Notes: generated by a model not told the origin, from the letters alone. Shown: positions 6,848 through 13,921, numbered from the stretch's first letter. The stretch is 14,053 nucleotides of DNA from an uncultured Actinomycetes bacterium (GCA_903897155.1 CAIUAO010000070.1:1-14053); one strand, 5' to 3'. Made by a program: numbers and translations.

Positions 6848-8173
6848 ATGTCAAAAGTACTCGCATCGCTGCCAGTAGGCCAAAAAGTAGGGATTGCCTT
6901 TTCTGGCGGTCTTGATACTTCGGTCGCTGTTGCATGGATGCGCGAAAAGGGTGCGATTCCTTTTACTTACACCGCAGATCTTGGTCAATATGATGAAACA
7001 GATATTGGATCAATTCCTGGACGGGCAAAAGAATATGGCGCAGAAAATGCACGGTTAGTTGATTGCAAACTTGCGCTTGTTGAAGAAGGACTTGCTGCAA
7101 TTGCATGCGGCGCTTTTCATATTAGAAGCGGTGGAAAACAATATTTCAATACAACTCCACTTGGGCGTGCAGTGACCGGAACGTTATTAGTTCGCGCCAT
7201 GCTTCAAGATGGAGTCTCAATTTGGGGCGATGGTTCAACATATAAAGGCAATGACATTGAGCGTTTTTACCGTTATGGATTACTTGCTAATCCAAATTTA
7301 AAGATCTACAAGCCTTGGCTTGATGCTGATTTTGTTAATGAGCTTGGTGGGCGTAAAGAGATGTCTGAATGGCTTCTTGCACACAAGTTGCCATATCGCG
7401 ATAGCACTGAGAAGGCTTACTCAACAGATGCCAATATTTTAGGTGCAACACACGAGGCAAAGAATTTAGAAGAGCTCAACGCTTCGATTGAAATTGTTGA
7501 TCCAATTATGGGTGTGAAGTTCTGGGATCCTTCAGTCTCGATTGATTCAGAAGATGTGACAATTGAGTTTGCCCAAGGACGCCCGGTTTCGATTAATAAA
7601 AAGTCATTTAAGGATTCAGTTGCTCTCATGCAAGAAGTAAATGCGATTGGTGGTCGCCATGGTTTGGGTATGGCAGATCAAATCGAAAATAGAATTATCG
7701 AAGCTAAATCACGTGGTATTTATGAGGCACCTGGGATGGCACTTTTGTTTATTGCCTATGAGCGTTTAGTTTCAGCAATCCATAACGAAGACACAATTGC
7801 TAACTATCATGCTGAAGGACGCAGACTTGGCCGACTACTTTATGAAGGTCGTTGGTTTGATCCACAATCATTGATGTTACGTGAATCTCTCACTCGCTGG
7901 GTTGCATCTGCCATCACAGGAACAGTGACTATTCGTTTGCGTCGCGGTGATGACTTTTCAATTATCAATACAACGGGTCCAGCGCTTTCTTATGCTCCAG
8001 AGAAACTCTCCATGGAACGCAATGAGGATTCAGCTTTTGGTCCAACCGACCGTATTGGGCAATTAACTATGCGCAACCTTGATATTGCTGACACCCGTGC
8101 CAAGTTGGAGCTTTACACAAAGCAGGGCCAACTTGGAGCAAGTGAGTTCAAGCTTATTAATGAACTTGAATAA
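6848..8173 (+). CDS. argG: Argininosuccinate synthase
   Basis: Joins citrulline and aspartate with ATP to form argininosuccinate, the next-to-last step of arginine synthesis. The ATP-binding PP-loop FSGGLDTS is at residues 18-25. FNTTPLGRAVTGT, IWGDGSTYKGNDIERFYRYG, STEKAYSTDANILGATHEAK and NPIMGVKFWD-like (VDPIMGVKFWDPS) blocks follow. The 441-residue length and these blocks match the longer E. coli-type enzyme rather than the roughly 400-residue form of Mycobacterium. The ATG at 6848 is fixed by the conserved N-terminus and the -10 box 6 nt upstream. No argH, argR or other arginine gene is in the window, so this is an isolated biosynthetic gene here. Its stop abuts the stop of the convergent aldo/keto reductase. 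Cytoplasmic, with no anomalies in the catalytic motifs. Confidence 0.97.
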   Translation: MSKVLASLPVGQKVGIAFSGGLDTSVAVAWMREKGAIPFTYTADLGQYDETDIGSIPGRAKEYGAENARLVDCKLALVEEGLAAIACGAFHIRSGGKQYFNTTPLGRAVTGTLLVRAMLQDGVSIWGDGSTYKGNDIERFYRYGLLANPNLKIYKPWLDADFVNELGGRKEMSEWLLAHKLPYRDSTEKAYSTDANILGATHEAKNLEELNASIEIVDPIMGVKFWDPSVSIDSEDVTIEFAQGRPVSINKKSFKDSVALMQEVNAIGGRHGLGMADQIENRIIEAKSRGIYEAPGMALLFIAYERLVSAIHNEDTIANYHAEGRRLGRLLYEGRWFDPQSLMLRESLTRWVASAITGTVTIRLRRGDDFSIINTTGPALSYAPEKLSMERNEDSAFGPTDRIGQLTMRNLDIADTRAKLELYTKQGQLGASEFKLINELE

Positions 8174-9151
8174 TTAGCCATTTACTGTAGACATATCTGG
8201 GTAACGCTCACCGATAGTAATTCCAATGGGTGCTACCTCATTTAACTGGGAAAGGTCATCTGCACTGAGTGAAATATCTAAAGAAGCAATATTTTCCTCA
8301 AGACGTGAAACCTTGCGAGTCCCAGGAATAGGAACTACATCTTTTCCTTGAGCCATTACCCAGGCTAAAGCTAGCTGAGCTGGTGTAGCATTTTTCTTAG
8401 CTGCAATAGCTTTCACTGCATCAACGATCTTAAAATTCTGCGCGAAGTTTTCGCCTTGAAAACGGGGGTAGGTGCGGCGCCTATCTTCAGGTGCTAAATC
8501 ATCGAGTGACTTAATTGCTCCGGTAAGAAAACCTCTCCCAAGTGGTGAGTAGGGAACAAAACCTATTCCAAGTTCACGAACAGTTTTAAGAATGTCATTT
8601 GCTTCTACATCCCGTGACCACAATGACCATTCTGTCTGAACAGCAGTAATTGGGTGAACAGCATTTGCTTTGCGAATAGTTGAAGGTGATGCTTCAGAGA
8701 TTCCTAAATACCGCACCTTTCCTGCTTGAACAAGTTCAGACATTGCTCCCCATGTTTCTTCTACAGGAGTACTGCGATCTACACGGTGTTGATAATACAA
8801 ATCTATGTAGTCAACCTTAAGGCGGCGAAGTGAATCATCGCAAGATTTGCGAACGTATTCTGGTTTTCCACTGATGCCCTTCCATGAACCATCGGCATCA
8901 CGTACATTTCCATACTTAGTCGCCAGTATGACTGAATCCCGTTTTGCATTGATGGCATTGCCAACAAGCTCCTCATTTGTGAATGGGCCGTATATGTCGG
9001 CAGTATCAATAAAGTTGCCTCCAAGCTCAAGGAATCGGTGGATAGTGGCTATAGATTCCACCTCATCACCTGGCCCGTAGAACTCAGACATCCCCATGCA
9101 ACCAAGTCCGATAGCTGATACTTCTAAGTCGCGTAATTTTCTAGTTTCCAT
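8174..9151 (-). CDS. Aldo/keto reductase
   Basis: A 325-residue NADPH-dependent carbonyl reductase of the (beta/alpha)8 aldo/keto reductase superfamily, close to the general oxidoreductase groups that act on small aldehydes and ketones. The catalytic tetrad is visible: Asp49 and Tyr54 in FIDTADIYG, Lys79 in ILATKYGN, His122 in YYQHRVD. The cofactor region reads PIPGTRKVSRLEENIAS near the C-terminus, and VPYSPLGRGFLTG is a typical strand-7 block. The ATG at 9151 (METRKLRDLEVS) is chosen over a longer frame to 9190 because it gives the normal N-terminus and lies 7 nt from a TAATCT -10 box. It diverges from a short-chain dehydrogenase across 37 nt; the two may respond to a common signal. Substrate unknown. 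Confidence 0.93.
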   Translation of the reverse strand: METRKLRDLEVSAIGLGCMGMSEFYGPGDEVESIATIHRFLELGGNFIDTADIYGPFTNEELVGNAINAKRDSVILATKYGNVRDADGSWKGISGKPEYVRKSCDDSLRRLKVDYIDLYYQHRVDRSTPVEETWGAMSELVQAGKVRYLGISEASPSTIRKANAVHPITAVQTEWSLWSRDVEANDILKTVRELGIGFVPYSPLGRGFLTGAIKSLDDLAPEDRRRTYPRFQGENFAQNFKIVDAVKAIAAKKNATPAQLALAWVMAQGKDVVPIPGTRKVSRLEENIASLDISLSADDLSQLNEVAPIGITIGERYPDMSTVNG

Positions 9152-9188
9152 GTAGCGCAGATTACCTTCCTCGAGCATAATAAGCACC
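9152..9188. promoter_or_regulatory. Overlapping divergent promoters of two oxidoreductases
   Basis: TAATCT on the minus strand (9164-9159) is 7 nt from the ATG at 9151. CATAAT on the plus strand (9176-9181) is 7 nt from the ATG at 9189. The -10 boxes are 11 nt apart, and no Shine-Dalgarno serves either gene. As at 6316-6345, the promoters should exclude one another. Confidence 0.45.
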
Positions 9189-9923
9189 ATGACTTATAAA
9201 CTTCGTGATCTAGCTGGACAAGTAGTAGTAATTACAGGCGCCACTGCAGGAATGGGCGCTGCCACTGCAAAAGAACTCGTTGAACAAGGCGCAAAAGTTG
9301 TACTCAATGCGCGCAATGAGGCACGTCTGAAGGAAATAGTTGCTTCACTCGGTGATCAGAATGCTGTTTATGTTGCTGGAGATTGCTCTGAGCCTGCAGT
9401 ATCAAAGGCGATTGCAAAGGTAGCAATTGATAAGTTTGGAACAATTGATGCTGTCGTGCCAAATGCGGGTATTGGCATGTATGGATCGATCTTGGACTAT
9501 AGCGACGATGAAGTTAATCGCATGATGCGTACCAACTATGAGGGTACTGTTCACATCATTCGTGCGTGCTTGCCAACAATGATTGCCAAGAAAGCTGGAG
9601 ACGTAGTAATTGTTTCCTCTGTTGCTGGCTTCCGCGGCGGTGGAGATGAATCAATTTATGCAGGAACAAAGCATGCACAAGTTGGATTAGCAGGAGGCCT
9701 TGATCGCGAACTTCGTGAAAAGGGTGTTCGTGTTGCACTTGTCTGCCCAGCAGGCACCGAGACAGAGTTTGCGTTAGGAGCTGGTCGCACACCAGGAACT
9801 CCAGTTCTTGCAAGCTACCTTCGCTCAGAGGATATTGCTTTCCAAATTACAACAATCTTGAAGCAACCTCGATCAGTTCGAACACATATTTGGACACTTT
9901 GGTCAATGAACCAACAGTCATAA
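9189..9923 (+). CDS. Short-chain dehydrogenase/reductase
   Basis: A 244-residue NAD(P)-dependent SDR. TGATAGMG at residues 17-24 is the cofactor motif, PNAGIG (91-96) is the NAG motif, Asn115 lies in MRTNYEG, Ser143/Ser144 in IVSSVAG, and Tyr157/Lys161 form the active-site YAGTK. The sequence LNARNEARL after the second strand suggests NADP preference. It groups with general SDRs that reduce carbonyls; the substrate cannot be read from the sequence. The ATG at 9189 is the only suitable start and appears leaderless. It diverges from an aldo/keto reductase and is followed 15 nt after its stop by a strong intrinsic terminator, so it is probably a single-gene transcript. It is not closely similar to the other SDR at 5225. 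Confidence 0.92.
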   Translation: MTYKLRDLAGQVVVITGATAGMGAATAKELVEQGAKVVLNARNEARLKEIVASLGDQNAVYVAGDCSEPAVSKAIAKVAIDKFGTIDAVVPNAGIGMYGSILDYSDDEVNRMMRTNYEGTVHIIRACLPTMIAKKAGDVVIVSSVAGFRGGGDESIYAGTKHAQVGLAGGLDRELREKGVRVALVCPAGTETEFALGAGRTPGTPVLASYLRSEDIAFQITTILKQPRSVRTHIWTLWSMNQQS

Positions 9924-9938
9924 TTCTCAGTTTATTCG

Positions 9939-9968
9939 CGGGCAGAGTGCAGACACTCTGCCCGTTTT
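9939..9968 (+). terminator. Strong intrinsic terminator
   Basis: An 11-bp perfect stem, CGGGCAGAGTG (9939-9949) with CACTCTGCCCG (9954-9964), closes a CAGA loop and is followed by TTTT. It ends the short-chain dehydrogenase transcript and insulates the cysK promoter. It is the only convincing intrinsic terminator in the window. Confidence 0.93.
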
Positions 9969-9974
9969 CATTTC

Positions 9975-10038
9975 TGCGAAAGGTTCGCAAGTATGAAAAT
10001 CCCAGCTCTGATATCTTCATCTCATGTTAGTTGCGAAC
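9975..10038. repeat. TGCGAA repeats flanking the cysK leader promoter
   Basis: TGCGAA-AGG-TTCGCA (9975-9989) is a perfect 6-bp inverted repeat centred about 41 nt before the predicted transcription start. GTTCGCAA (9983-9990) is repeated inverted as TTGCGAAC at 10031-10038, just inside the leader frame. These could be regulator-binding sites around the promoter. No known operator consensus is matched with confidence. Confidence 0.4.
10012..10023 (+). promoter_or_regulatory. -10 box of the cysK leader transcript
   Basis: TATCTT (10012-10017) lies 6 nt before the leader-peptide ATG at 10024, the same geometry as the leaderless genes nearby. No good -35 box is seen at the usual spacing, which would fit an activated promoter using the repeat at 9975-9989. 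Confidence 0.5.
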
Positions 10039-10116
10039 AGAGAAACGAATCAGGTGCCTCTTATTAAGCGCCGCGTTATTGATTTTATGCGCATCAACAC
10101 ATCCGCCTGTCTCTAA
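10024..10116 (+). CDS. Cysteine-containing leader peptide upstream of cysK
   Basis: A 30-codon open frame ending RRVIDFMRINTSAC-Leu-stop. The tail resembles the actinobacterial putative leader peptides found before sulfur-assimilation genes, whose common pattern is roughly RRHVDLxRxxSAxC. Here Arg-Arg, Asp, a following Arg and Ser-Ala-Cys are kept. The single Cys codon (TGT, 10108-10110) is two codons before the stop. The ATG at 10024 lies 6 nt after a -10 box and has no Shine-Dalgarno, so it is probably leaderless. A GTG at 10054 would still give the conserved part. The stop is followed at once by a stretch complementary to the cysK Shine-Dalgarno. Likely role: ribosomes that slow at the Cys codon when cysteinyl-tRNA is scarce change the folding of the leader RNA and raise cysK translation. 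The peptide itself probably has no other function. Confidence 0.72.
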   Translation: MLVANRETNQVPLIKRRVIDFMRINTSACL

Positions 10117-10169
10117 TTTTCCTTAAACACCTGCAATAAATTTCTAATAAATAAACCCTAAGGAGAATT
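10117..10169 (+). promoter_or_regulatory. Anti-Shine-Dalgarno switch before cysK
   Basis: TTTTCCTTA (10117-10125), starting right after the leader stop codon, can pair with TAAGGAGAA (10159-10167), which contains the cysK Shine-Dalgarno: nine pairs with one G-U around a 33-nt A/T-rich loop. A ribosome at the leader's Cys or stop codon would cover the first arm and free the second. The Shine-Dalgarno is 4 nt from the ATG at 10170. Confidence 0.5.
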
Positions 10170-11120
10170 ATGAAGATTTACGACAATATCAGCCAGGTTT
10201 TTGGAAATACACCACTTGTAAAATTTCAACGCATATTTGGCAATAGTCAGGCCATAATTGTTGGAAAACTTGAGTTTTATAACCCAACTGCATCAGTTAA
10301 AGATCGCCTTGCTGTTGCAATGGTCGATGATGCTGAAAAGAGTGGCGCACTTAAGCCCGGCGGAACAATCGTTGAAGCAACCAGTGGAAATACCGGCATA
10401 GCACTTGCATCTGTTGGTGCAGCACGCGGTTACAAAGTTGTACTCACAATGCCAGATTCAATGTCAAAAGAACGTCGCGTGTTACTGCGCGCACTAGGTG
10501 CAACCTTGGTTCTCACGCCAGCAGCAGTTGGAATGAAAGGCGCAGTTGAAAAAGCAGAAGAAATTGGCAGAGAACAAGGAGGCGTCTTGGTTCGCCAATT
10601 TGAAAACCAAGCAGGCCCTGCAATTCATCGTGCAACTACCGCTGAAGAAATTTGGAAAGATACAGATGGCCAAGTTGCTGCAGTTGTCATGGGAGTAGGA
10701 ACTGGTGGAACTATTACCGGTGTTGGGCAGGCTCTGAAAGAAAAGAATCCTTCCATCAAAATATTTGCAGTACAGCCTGCAGCATCACCAGTCTTGACCG
10801 GTGGCGCTCCTGCAGGCCATCCACTACAAGGAATCGGAGCAAACTTTGTTCCAGCTGTTTTAGATACAAAGGTTTACGATGAAGTTCTCTCTGCTCCAAA
10901 TGAGGAGTCTTTTACATTCGCCAAGCGCGCAGGACAAGAAGAAGGAATTCTTGCTGGTATCTCATCAGGGGCGGCTCTATGGGGAGCATCTCAAATTGCA
11001 GATCGCCCAGAGTTTGCAGGAAAGATTATCGTCGTCGTTATGGCTTCTTTTGGAGAGCGCTATCTTTCAACACCTCTCTACAAAGAGTTTCTTGACGAAC
11101 CCGTTTCTGCAAATATTTAA
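10170..11120 (+). CDS. cysK: Cysteine synthase A (O-acetylserine sulfhydrylase)
   Basis: Pyridoxal-phosphate enzyme that makes cysteine from O-acetylserine and sulfide. Lys44 in NPTASVKDR is the cofactor lysine, TSGNTG (71-76) is the substrate loop, GVGTGGTITGVG is the phosphate-binding loop, and GISSGAA and GERYLSTPLY follow near the C-terminus. At 316 residues it is full length for CysK. The start has a clear AAGGAG 4 nt upstream and matches the family N-terminus (IYDNISQVFGNTPLVK). It is preceded by a leader peptide and a likely Shine-Dalgarno-masking helix, and followed 15 nt later by cysE, so the two probably form one transcript. Cytoplasmic. It is expected to bind the C-terminal tail of CysE in the cysteine synthase complex. 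Confidence 0.97.
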   Translation: MKIYDNISQVFGNTPLVKFQRIFGNSQAIIVGKLEFYNPTASVKDRLAVAMVDDAEKSGALKPGGTIVEATSGNTGIALASVGAARGYKVVLTMPDSMSKERRVLLRALGATLVLTPAAVGMKGAVEKAEEIGREQGGVLVRQFENQAGPAIHRATTAEEIWKDTDGQVAAVVMGVGTGGTITGVGQALKEKNPSIKIFAVQPAASPVLTGGAPAGHPLQGIGANFVPAVLDTKVYDEVLSAPNEESFTFAKRAGQEEGILAGISSGAALWGASQIADRPEFAGKIIVVVMASFGERYLSTPLYKEFLDEPVSANI

Positions 11121-11135
11121 GAATTATTAATAATT

Positions 11136-11639
11136 ATGAGCAGTGTAATTTCACGAATCCGCGAAGATCTTGCTGCCGTCATGCTTCGAGATCCCGCCGC
11201 TCGTAATCAACTTGAAATTCTCATTACATATCCAGGTGTACACGCGCTATGGGCTCACAGAGTTGAGCATTGGTTATGGAAGAGAAAATTAAAATTTATT
11301 GCTCGGGTACTTGCTAGTCGTACACGGAACAGCACGGGAATTGAGATTCACCCAGGCGCTGTGATTGGTAGGCGAGTTGTTATTGATCATGGGATGGGTG
11401 TGGTGATCGGTGAAACCTCCATCATTGGTGATGATGTCATGATCTATCACGGAGTTACGTTGGGTGGTCGCACATCATCTAAAGGCAAGCGCCACCCCAC
11501 AATTGAAAATGGAGTATTGCTTGGGGCAGGCTGCAAAATTCTGGGTGATATTACTATCGGTGCAAATAGCACTATTGGCGCTAATCAAGTAGTAGTGAAT
11601 TCAGTATCAAAAAATACCGAGCTTGAATTCAATATTTAG
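11136..11639 (+). CDS. cysE: Serine O-acetyltransferase, short form
   Basis: Acetylates serine with acetyl-CoA to O-acetylserine, the substrate of the CysK encoded just upstream. The N-terminal helices (REDLAAVMLRDPAARNQLEILITYPG) and left-handed beta-helix repeats are clear. GIEIHPGAVIG, IDHGMGVVIGET (Asp84/His85), YHGVTLGG and KGKRHP (116-121) form the active site and acetyl-CoA site. At 167 residues it lacks the usual ending with a VVGxPGR-like motif: after NQVVVNSVSKN it stops with TELEFNI. The tail still ends in Asn-Ile like the CysK-binding tail of Haemophilus CysE (NLNI), so complex formation may be kept. No Shine-Dalgarno precedes the ATG, which follows cysK by 15 nt, so translation may be coupled. 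Other frames past the stop contain no remnant of the missing motif, arguing against a simple frameshift. Confidence 0.94.
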   Translation: MSSVISRIREDLAAVMLRDPAARNQLEILITYPGVHALWAHRVEHWLWKRKLKFIARVLASRTRNSTGIEIHPGAVIGRRVVIDHGMGVVIGETSIIGDDVMIYHGVTLGGRTSSKGKRHPTIENGVLLGAGCKILGDITIGANSTIGANQVVVNSVSKNTELEFNI

Positions 11640-11690
11640 CAACACTTTTGTTAATACCTCAAGCGTGCATGAGTAAAAATTGCCATTCGC

Positions 11691-11702
11691 TAGACTGACC
11701 TC
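11691..11702 (+). promoter_or_regulatory. -10 box of a leaderless FUSC-family gene
   Basis: TAGACT (11691-11696), the same hexamer as at argG, lies 6 nt before the ATG at 11703. No -35 box at normal spacing is visible. The gap after cysE (11640-11702) holds no clear terminator. Confidence 0.5.
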
Positions 11703-12944
11703 ATGAATTCGAGGAAAGTAGATAAGCAGCAGAGGCCTTGGTTGCTGAGAGTACTTACTCGCTTCCGCCAAGCTGTCATTGATCGCTGGTACTGGATTCA
11801 GCAAGTTCTTGTCACCGCATTTGCTGCGGCCCTATCTTGGCAAGTTGGCGACCACTTACTTAAAAATGGTGGCGTTGTTGCAGCGATTGTTGCATCACTG
11901 ACAGTTCGCTCTTCTTTACATAAATCTGCCCGTGAAGGATTTGGACAAGTTATTGGCTCATCCGTTGGTGCCGGAGCCGCGCTTGCCTCCGTGCACTTTT
12001 TTGGGTTAGGCCTCATCACCGTAGGTTTAACAGTATTAATTTGTTTGATCGCAGCGCGTGTACTTCACCTTGGAGAAGTAGCAGCAATTAACGTTCCAGT
12101 CACTGCCTTGATTGTTATCGGCCCAGGGTTGAGTCAGAACAATGCAGCGGACCGTTTAATATCAACAATTACTGGTGCGCTGATTGCTATTTTGTGTTCT
12201 ATTTTTGCTCATCCAAAAACTCCAGCAGGACGCACCATTGACCGTATCTCTTCTCTGACTGATCGATCAGCAGTATTGCTAGCAAGAATGGCAGAGGGAG
12301 TACTTGAAGATTTTTCTCAAGATAACACTGGGCGCTGGCTTGCTAGAGGAAGATTACTCGCCGAAGAGATACCCAGTATTAGAAGCCAAGCACTTGAGGC
12401 AAGAGTTTTCGCTAAGTGGCTTCCGACAGTGCGAAGTGAAAATGCTGAAAAGTTATACTTGCGAGGAGTCGCAGTTGAGCACACAATTATTCAGGTTCGA
12501 GCTATTTCACGAGCACTATTTGATATTGCCCTCAACGGGGGACTTGAGGAAGCGGTTGCTTCAGAAATAGCAATGATGCTGTCAACTGCGAGTTATGCAC
12601 TTTCAGTAAGTGCTGAGAATTTTAGATTTGATCCCTATGCACGGTTAAAAGATCCAATAACCGGTGAAATGCGAATGTCTTCAGAGCAAGCAACTGCTGC
12701 AGTCATAAATAAAGCTGACCACTTTGAACAAGGCCAGTTCGCGAGAATTATGACAATTATTTCAAGTGTTATGGTGATAGCAGATTCACTTGATCAAATA
12801 TCACCTGCTATTCGCAAGGTTCCAACCCCTCAAGGGCCAACGAGCCAGCAGATACTCTCTAAGTCACCGATTGATCAAGCAAAAATTTGGCAGCAACGCT
12901 TATTTAAGTTGCTTCCTGCGCCAATCCGCAAATATCTTGAGTAG
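11703..12944 (+). CDS. FUSC / aromatic acid exporter-like membrane protein
   Basis: A 413-residue protein with about six hydrophobic segments in its first 170 residues (near 32-48, 57-69, 82-98, 100-118, 128-141, 152-170) and a long, mostly helical soluble C-terminal half. The arrangement and blocks such as WIQQVLVTAFAAALSW, VVAAIVASLTVRSSLHKSAR and GSSVGAGAALA fit the FUSC / DUF939 group related to aromatic acid exporters. A role in exporting small organic acids or other toxic metabolites is inferred from the family; the substrate is unknown. It has its own promoter and appears leaderless at ATG 11703. Its stop is 3 nt from that of the convergent secreted esterase. Nothing links it functionally to cysE other than position. 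Confidence 0.82.
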   Translation: MNSRKVDKQQRPWLLRVLTRFRQAVIDRWYWIQQVLVTAFAAALSWQVGDHLLKNGGVVAAIVASLTVRSSLHKSAREGFGQVIGSSVGAGAALASVHFFGLGLITVGLTVLICLIAARVLHLGEVAAINVPVTALIVIGPGLSQNNAADRLISTITGALIAILCSIFAHPKTPAGRTIDRISSLTDRSAVLLARMAEGVLEDFSQDNTGRWLARGRLLAEEIPSIRSQALEARVFAKWLPTVRSENAEKLYLRGVAVEHTIIQVRAISRALFDIALNGGLEEAVASEIAMMLSTASYALSVSAENFRFDPYARLKDPITGEMRMSSEQATAAVINKADHFEQGQFARIMTIISSVMVIADSLDQISPAIRKVPTPQGPTSQQILSKSPIDQAKIWQQRLFKLLPAPIRKYLE

Positions 12945-12947
12945 TAA

Positions 12948-13832
12948 CTAATTACTTGTAGGACTTGGTGTTGGACTTGTAGTCGCAACGCCAGTAAATG
13001 GTGCCCATACAAGCCACTTTGCCACAGGCTTTACCTCATTTGATACAAACTGATAACTGTGACCACCTGGAACCATGCTAATCAAGTAGCTTGCTTTCTT
13101 TATTTTAAGTTTTGCACCCCATGCTGCTGCCTGACCTCGAATCAAAGCAGTGAGATCTTGTGGGGATTCACCGAGAAACCAGCGAAGTTGAGGGGAGTAA
13201 TTTAAAAAATGATTTGGGGTTTGATAGGCAACTTTTGCAGGCTGGTCTTTAATGCCCCCATAGGCATTTGTTAGATCATCTGTTACGAAATAACCTGCAA
13301 GTGTAATTACTTGGCTATACAGATCAGGATGATGCAGTCCAATAATCGCCGCTCCATAACCACCCATTGAAAATCCTAAGATTGCTCGATTTGTCTTCGG
13401 TCGAATATTTTTTCCCTCGACGGCAGAAATTACATTTTTAGTTAACCACGTTTCAACCATAGCCCTGCCGTCATAAGAATCTGCCCACTCAGAATCAATA
13501 TGTGTTGATGCATTTCCATCTGGATAGACAGCAAGAAATGGTTTTGCGCCATTTTTAAATTCTCTTGCGAACTCTTTTATAGTTGCTGCCATTAAGCCAT
13601 TGGGACTTCCAGGCCAACCATGCAACATATAAACAACTGGAAGATTTTGTACCTGCTCTGCTGGAACTGGTGGTGTCCAGACATAGACATTTCGAATAGG
13701 AAAGTCTGTTTCAGGGCTTGCAACTTTTACCTGAGTAATGCTCCCGGGGTACTCCTGAGCATGGCTGAGGGAAATAGGGGAGAAAAAAAGCCCAAGAATT
13801 GCTACCGCAGCAAGTCCGCAGGCTTTCTTCAT
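12948..13832 (-). CDS. Secreted esterase, esterase D / antigen 85-like alpha/beta hydrolase
   Basis: A 294-residue protein with a signal peptide: MKK, a hydrophobic core (about 8-20), and a likely cleavage after Ser-His-Ala at residue 25. The hydrolase domain has YMLHGWPG (oxyanion region, His71/Gly72), nucleophile Ser155 in GFSMGGYGA, and His258 in PGGHSYQF; the acidic member is not certain. This is the pattern of the esterase D / antigen 85 group, which includes feruloyl esterases and mycolyl transferases. A Thr/Ser/Pro-rich tail (TTSPTPSPTSN) follows the domain. The ATG at 13832 (MKKACGLAAV) is chosen over a TTG at 13850 because it gives a standard signal peptide and is 6 nt after a TACGCT -10 box. 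It probably acts on esters outside the cytoplasmic membrane; the substrate is unknown. Confidence 0.9.
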   Translation of the reverse strand: MKKACGLAAVAILGLFFSPISLSHAQEYPGSITQVKVASPETDFPIRNVYVWTPPVPAEQVQNLPVVYMLHGWPGSPNGLMAATIKEFAREFKNGAKPFLAVYPDGNASTHIDSEWADSYDGRAMVETWLTKNVISAVEGKNIRPKTNRAILGFSMGGYGAAIIGLHHPDLYSQVITLAGYFVTDDLTNAYGGIKDQPAKVAYQTPNHFLNYSPQLRWFLGESPQDLTALIRGQAAAWGAKLKIKKASYLISMVPGGHSYQFVSNEVKPVAKWLVWAPFTGVATTSPTPSPTSN

Positions 13833-13867
13833 TTCGTGAGCGTAACCCAAGCGCTTCTACCTTTAAA
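13833..13867 (-). promoter_or_regulatory. Promoter of the secreted esterase, leaderless start
   Basis: On the minus strand, TTTAAA (13867-13862) and TACGCT (13844-13839) are 17 nt apart, and the ATG at 13832 follows the -10 box after 6 nt. No Shine-Dalgarno is seen. Confidence 0.5.
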
Positions 13868-13921
13868 TGCCGTGATCGGATTCACTCCCGCGTGGATTTA
13901 GCAACAAAGCAGCGTGCGTGG

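Noticed and set aside
9975..9989. TGCGAA-AGG-TTCGCA as an actinobacterial LexA box
   Set aside because: The actinobacterial LexA box has TCGAAC and GTTCGA halves four bases apart; sequence and spacing differ.
10652..11130. Two plus-strand frames inside cysK
   Set aside because: They overlap the clear CysK frame, show no family motifs and lack credible starts.
11607..11670. Frameshift in the A-run explaining the short CysE
   Set aside because: Neither alternative frame after the A-run encodes the missing VVGxPGR-like end, and no remnant is seen beyond the stop.
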